From contig CAMWWG010000044.1 in assembly GCA_947177935.1 (NCBI GenBank), forward strand, positions 1 through 7,323: DNA of 7,323 nucleotides, in the 5' to 3' direction. The DNA is from an uncultured Ruminococcus sp. Its GTDB lineage: Bacteria > Bacillota > Clostridia > Oscillospirales > Ruminococcaceae. Under the pieces are notes generated by a model that was given only the letters and a program-made list of their open reading frames with translations, did no database searches and was not told where the DNA came from. Within the stretch, counting starts at the first letter, position 1. Each line of letters begins with the position of its first letter. The position numbers were made by a program, and so were the translations under genes. This document shows positions 4,869-7,323 of this stretch, piece after piece.

Positions 4869-7322
4869 TTAAGCAATCGGGAAATCAGATTCTTCCAGCA
4901 GGTGAACCAGGAGTTTCAGAACGTTCATGGAGTCAGCAAGTTCAATCTTGCCGCTCTGGTCAACGTCTGCATTCAGGAGTCCCTGTGGTGATACCTGGTC
5001 AACACCAACGTAAACTCTGTTCATCAGGACTACGTCACTGATGTCTACATTACCGTCAACGTTTGCGTCGCCCCAGAGAATCTTGCTCGGATCGCCAGAT
5101 TCATCAGTATTGTCAGTATTTTCACTATTGTCAGTATTGTCAGTATTCTCTGTATTGTCATTATCATACTGGATTGTCGGTTCAAGATCCGGATATACTT
5201 CTGCCAGTGCGCCCAGTGCCATCATGATGTCACCTGCATGCCAGAATCTGTGGAGCTCGAATTCTACAGCTGCAATGTTCTTGAATTCAGCAAGTGCAGC
5301 GCCGCCCTCTTCGCTGGATGCGGACAGGTCGCTTCTGTCTTCCCAGTGTGCGCCAGCTGCAACGTCCTTATTGTAAGCTTCCTGGAGTTCTGCAACCAGA
5401 TCAATTGCCTGCTGAGATGTCTTGACACCTGCGCAATTATCCTGGCTCAGATACATAGAACGGATATCCAGGAACTTGATGCCGTTCTTGATTTCGTCGC
5501 CGTTCGGCATTTTACCAGTGCCATAAGACGGAGATACCCAAACGCCCTGGGAGAACATACGTGCCAGAGAGCCGTTGTGATCAGTTCTTGTCAGACCGAT
5601 ATTGTCACGACCGATATTCCACTCACGGTCAAGCAGCTGCTGTGCAAGATACAGACTTGCTGTCGGTACATCTGCATCGCCTACACTGTAGGTCTTGCCG
5701 CCAGTAGCACTTACGCCGTCAATTGTAACAGCACTGGACGGATATGCACCGCCGACATCAAATGTCTTATCCTTGATGTCAGAAGCCTGAACACCCTTAG
5801 CCTTTGCATAGTAGATCAGTGTGTTAGCCAGAGATGCCACACAACCAAAGTCTGCGTTGCCGTAGCCGTTGATATCACAGGTCAGACCTGTGTTGCCTGT
5901 AGCAGAACCACTCCAGCTGTCAGGCTGACCATTCCATGTCAGACCGGACGGAATATACCAGTCACCATCATCTGTCAGGATTGTGTTATTCACGAACCAT
6001 GTGCACCATTTGTCCAGAATCTGCTCCAGAGCAGCTTCCAGAGTCATGCCGCCCGGCTTAACGCCTGTAGTATCGCCATTTGTCTTTACCCAGTAATAGA
6101 GCTCAGACAGACGCTGTACTGCCCATACCTGGTTACCGATCCAGTTGTTAGAAACCGGGTCACCGTATACCGGGTGAGCAACATACATCATACCGTAGAA
6201 TGTGGATGCGCCTGCCGGATATGCTTCATAACGACCCTTATAGGAGTTCGTTGCACCACCAGCAATCGGACCATCTGCGGACTGTAACCACAGATAGAAT
6301 TCCATCTGTCTTTCGAGAGACTTGGTGTAGTCATCTACAGCACCGGAGGACTTCATGCCGCTCTTGAGCGTATCATCCTGAATCAGGGCATAAGCTGCAA
6401 GCGGGTTCTGGTAGAATTCATGTGCATGAGAGCAACCGATCTGCCAGCACCAGTTCTGTCCGGTATTTGCCAGAGCGCCGCCCCAGGATGTGTACCAGTT
6501 CATCAGATAGTGTTTGCTCTGGTCACCTGCGTTGCCGTTGTTCCAGCTTGTGTTTTCGGAAATTGTCTGATAATATTTATCATACATGTTGTTCCGGAGT
6601 TCGTCACCCATCTCAGAAGCTCTTGCAGAAACAGTAGCATCGCCAACGCCCCACTGGTTTGCGTCGAATACACCCTGGATTGCACGGTCTTCAGCGTCAG
6701 GTGCGTTTGTGTAAGCATACTGGTTTGTAACAGATGCATCCTGGTTGAAGATACCCTTCATACCTTTCTGCTCATTACCATATTTCTTTTCTTCTACGCA
6801 GGGATGCGGAACAGTTTCCCAGCAGGATTCCTGTTCGCCACGCTGGAATGTGTTAATAAATGTGAAGTTTGTGCCTTCGCCATAACCATACCAGTTCTCA
6901 ACGTCACCGAGCCAGTGTAACAGATACAGACCGCCCTTGTCGTTTTTGCCCTTGTAAACACTTGTGAAGTTGCTGTAGATCGGATTGACAGCTGTCTTGT
7001 CTGCCTGACCAGCCCACGCATCCGGACACTGATCCGGTGTGTCATACTCACCGCAGTACTGTGCGCTGACACTGCCTGCTGTCCAGAAATTATCCTGCAC
7101 ATCAGGAACCATAACTTCCATTGTTTTCCAAGCCTTAGCCAGATCAGATGTATACTGTACATTGCCTGTCTTTACCTGATCTGCATGATTCTTGGCAATA
7201 TTGTCTCTCATGGCAGCAGCCCATACCAGATAGGACATAGCCTCGGAAGTTGTTTCATGACCATAGTCAGGTGCTTCTATTACGACTTCTTCTACTGCAT
7301 GTAACGGGATAACGAAAGAATC
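4869..7322 (-). CDS. cel48A: GH48 processive exocellulase with C-terminal type I dockerin (5' end outside window)
   Basis: Cellulosomal family 48 glycoside hydrolase, an inverting cellobiohydrolase that works from reducing chain ends. The frame stays open past the Met at 7238 to the window edge, and the upstream residues carry the GH48 signature EAPDYGHETTSEA, so the real start with the signal peptide lies beyond 7323. Counting from the first visible residue (bases 7322-7320), E16 and E27 match E44 and the proton donor E55 of Clostridium cellulolyticum Cel48F. Other family landmarks are INTFQRG (156-162), TNAPDAEDR (205-213, probable region of the catalytic base), GGATNSYKGRYEAYPAG (355-371), PSGLTWNGQPDSW (458-470), MPNGDEI (605-611), IKFLDIR (615-621) and HRFWHAGD (691-698). 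An Asp/Asn/Thr linker (719-743) leads to a dockerin (749-809). Compared with remembered clostridial GH48s there are about 36 extra residues near 510-550 and about 43 near 629-683. The strong motif match leaves little doubt; the name cel48A follows ruminococcal usage. Confidence 0.96.
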   Translation of the reverse strand, partial: DSFVIPLHAVEEVVIEAPDYGHETTSEAMSYLVWAAAMRDNIAKNHADQVKTGNVQYTSDLAKAWKTMEVMVPDVQDNFWTAGSVSAQYCGEYDTPDQCPDAWAGQADKTAVNPIYSNFTSVYKGKNDKGGLYLLHWLGDVENWYGYGEGTNFTFINTFQRGEQESCWETVPHPCVEEKKYGNEQKGMKGIFNQDASVTNQYAYTNAPDAEDRAIQGVFDANQWGVGDATVSARASEMGDELRNNMYDKYYQTISENTSWNNGNAGDQSKHYLMNWYTSWGGALANTGQNWCWQIGCSHAHEFYQNPLAAYALIQDDTLKSGMKSSGAVDDYTKSLERQMEFYLWLQSADGPIAGGATNSYKGRYEAYPAGASTFYGMMYVAHPVYGDPVSNNWIGNQVWAVQRLSELYYWVKTNGDTTGVKPGGMTLEAALEQILDKWCTWFVNNTILTDDGDWYIPSGLTWNGQPDSWSGSATGNTGLTCDINGYGNADFGCVASLANTLIYYAKAKGVQASDIKDKTFDVGGAYPSSAVTIDGVSATGGKTYSVGDADVPTASLYLAQQLLDREWNIGRDNIGLTRTDHNGSLARMFSQGVWVSPSYGTGKMPNGDEIKNGIKFLDIRSMYLSQDNCAGVKTSQQAIDLVAELQEAYNKDVAAGAHWEDRSDLSASSEEGGAALAEFKNIAAVEFELHRFWHAGDIMMALGALAEVYPDLEPTIQYDNDNTENTDNTDNSENTDNTDESGDPSKILWGDANVDGNVDISDVVLMNRVYVGVDQVSPQGLLNADVDQSGKIELADSMNVLKLLVHLLEESDFPIA
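4896..5078 (-). other. Type I dockerin domain of the GH48 enzyme
   Basis: Two calcium-binding F-hand repeats form the cohesin-binding module. Numbering from the first visible residue of the CDS, loop 1 (DANVDGNVDISD) puts D752, N754, D756, N758, D760 and D763 at the calcium positions. Loop 2 (DVDQSGKIELAD) puts D786, D788, S790, K792 (backbone position), E794 and D797 there. The residues at loop positions 10-11, which usually set cohesin specificity, are Ile-Ser in repeat 1 and Leu-Ala in repeat 2, so the repeats are not symmetric. This module should anchor the enzyme to a scaffoldin outside this window. Confidence 0.93.
5106..5159 (-). repeat. Six 9-bp tandem repeats encoding the acidic (D/E)-N-(T/S) linker
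   Basis: Six head-to-tail copies of a 9-base unit encode DNT, ENT, DNT, DNS, ENT, DNT in the linker between the GH48 catalytic domain and the dockerin. The copies differ mainly at the first codon (GAC or GAA) and by ACT/AGT. Such in-frame repeats can change copy number by slippage and so alter linker length without breaking the frame. Asn-Thr/Ser content may allow glycosylation, but that is a guess. Confidence 0.8.
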
Positions 7323-7323
7323 G

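Noticed and set aside
4799..5041. Plus-strand open frame spanning the convergent spacer and dockerin region
   Set aside because: It starts at the terminator hairpin and runs antisense to the dockerin; the translation is low-information and unlike any family.
5106..5159. Possible CRISPR-like or regulatory direct repeats
   Set aside because: The unit is 9 bases, in frame, with no spacers, and encodes a protein linker.
5238..6287. Long plus-strand open frame (349 codons) antisense to the GH48 gene
   Set aside because: It lies fully inside the GH48 catalytic domain on the other strand, its Cys/Ile/Val-rich translation has no recognisable domain, and its openness is explained by the GH48 codon bias.
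6420..6920. Plus-strand open frame (166 codons) antisense to GH48
   Set aside because: It shadows conserved GH48 sequence, shows no family match, and no ribosome site stands out.
1..7323. A new defence or mobile system
   Set aside because: All genes belong to known housekeeping, competence-related or cellulosome families, and no integrase, transposase, toxin, nuclease effector or array was seen.

Overview
The window looks like chromosome of a cellulosome-producing Gram-positive anaerobe, most likely a Ruminococcus or close relative in the Oscillospiraceae. The main reason is a minus-strand family 48 glycoside hydrolase (GH48) with a C-terminal type I dockerin of ruminococcal look. The plus-strand genes fit: RecD2-type helicase, ComF-family protein, MreB and a membrane-anchored helix-hairpin-helix protein, all of Firmicutes type. 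Genus is inferred from remembered sequence patterns, not from a search.

Layout: four plus-strand genes fill 1-4774. RecD2 (2-1981) is cut at its 5' end by the window edge, and its last 89 bases overlap the comF-like gene (1893-2624). After a 50-base AT-rich gap with a clear Shine-Dalgarno comes mreB (2675-3694). After a 39-base gap that contains no G comes a three-copy helix-hairpin-helix protein (3734-4774). A short convergent spacer (4775-4868) holds a near-perfect hairpin flanked by A and T runs, which can serve as a terminator for both strands and is strongest for the minus strand. The rest (4869-7323, minus) is the GH48-linker-dockerin exocellulase, whose N-terminus lies beyond the right edge.

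How the genes work together: the plus-strand group mixes DNA handling (RecD2), a competence-family protein (ComF), cell-shape cytoskeleton (MreB) and a ComEA-like surface protein. The recD2/comF overlap and short same-strand gaps suggest co-transcription. The GH48 enzyme is a separate, convergent unit. It should be secreted and docked through its dockerin onto a scaffoldin cohesin, acting as the processive exocellulase of a cellulosome.

No RNA genes, CRISPR arrays, insertion sequences or attachment sites were seen. I found no convincing evidence for an undescribed multi-gene system. The points most worth a second look are the three-copy HhH protein with long acidic linkers and no Shine-Dalgarno, two apparent insertions in the GH48 catalytic domain, and the dual-coding recD2/comF junction.
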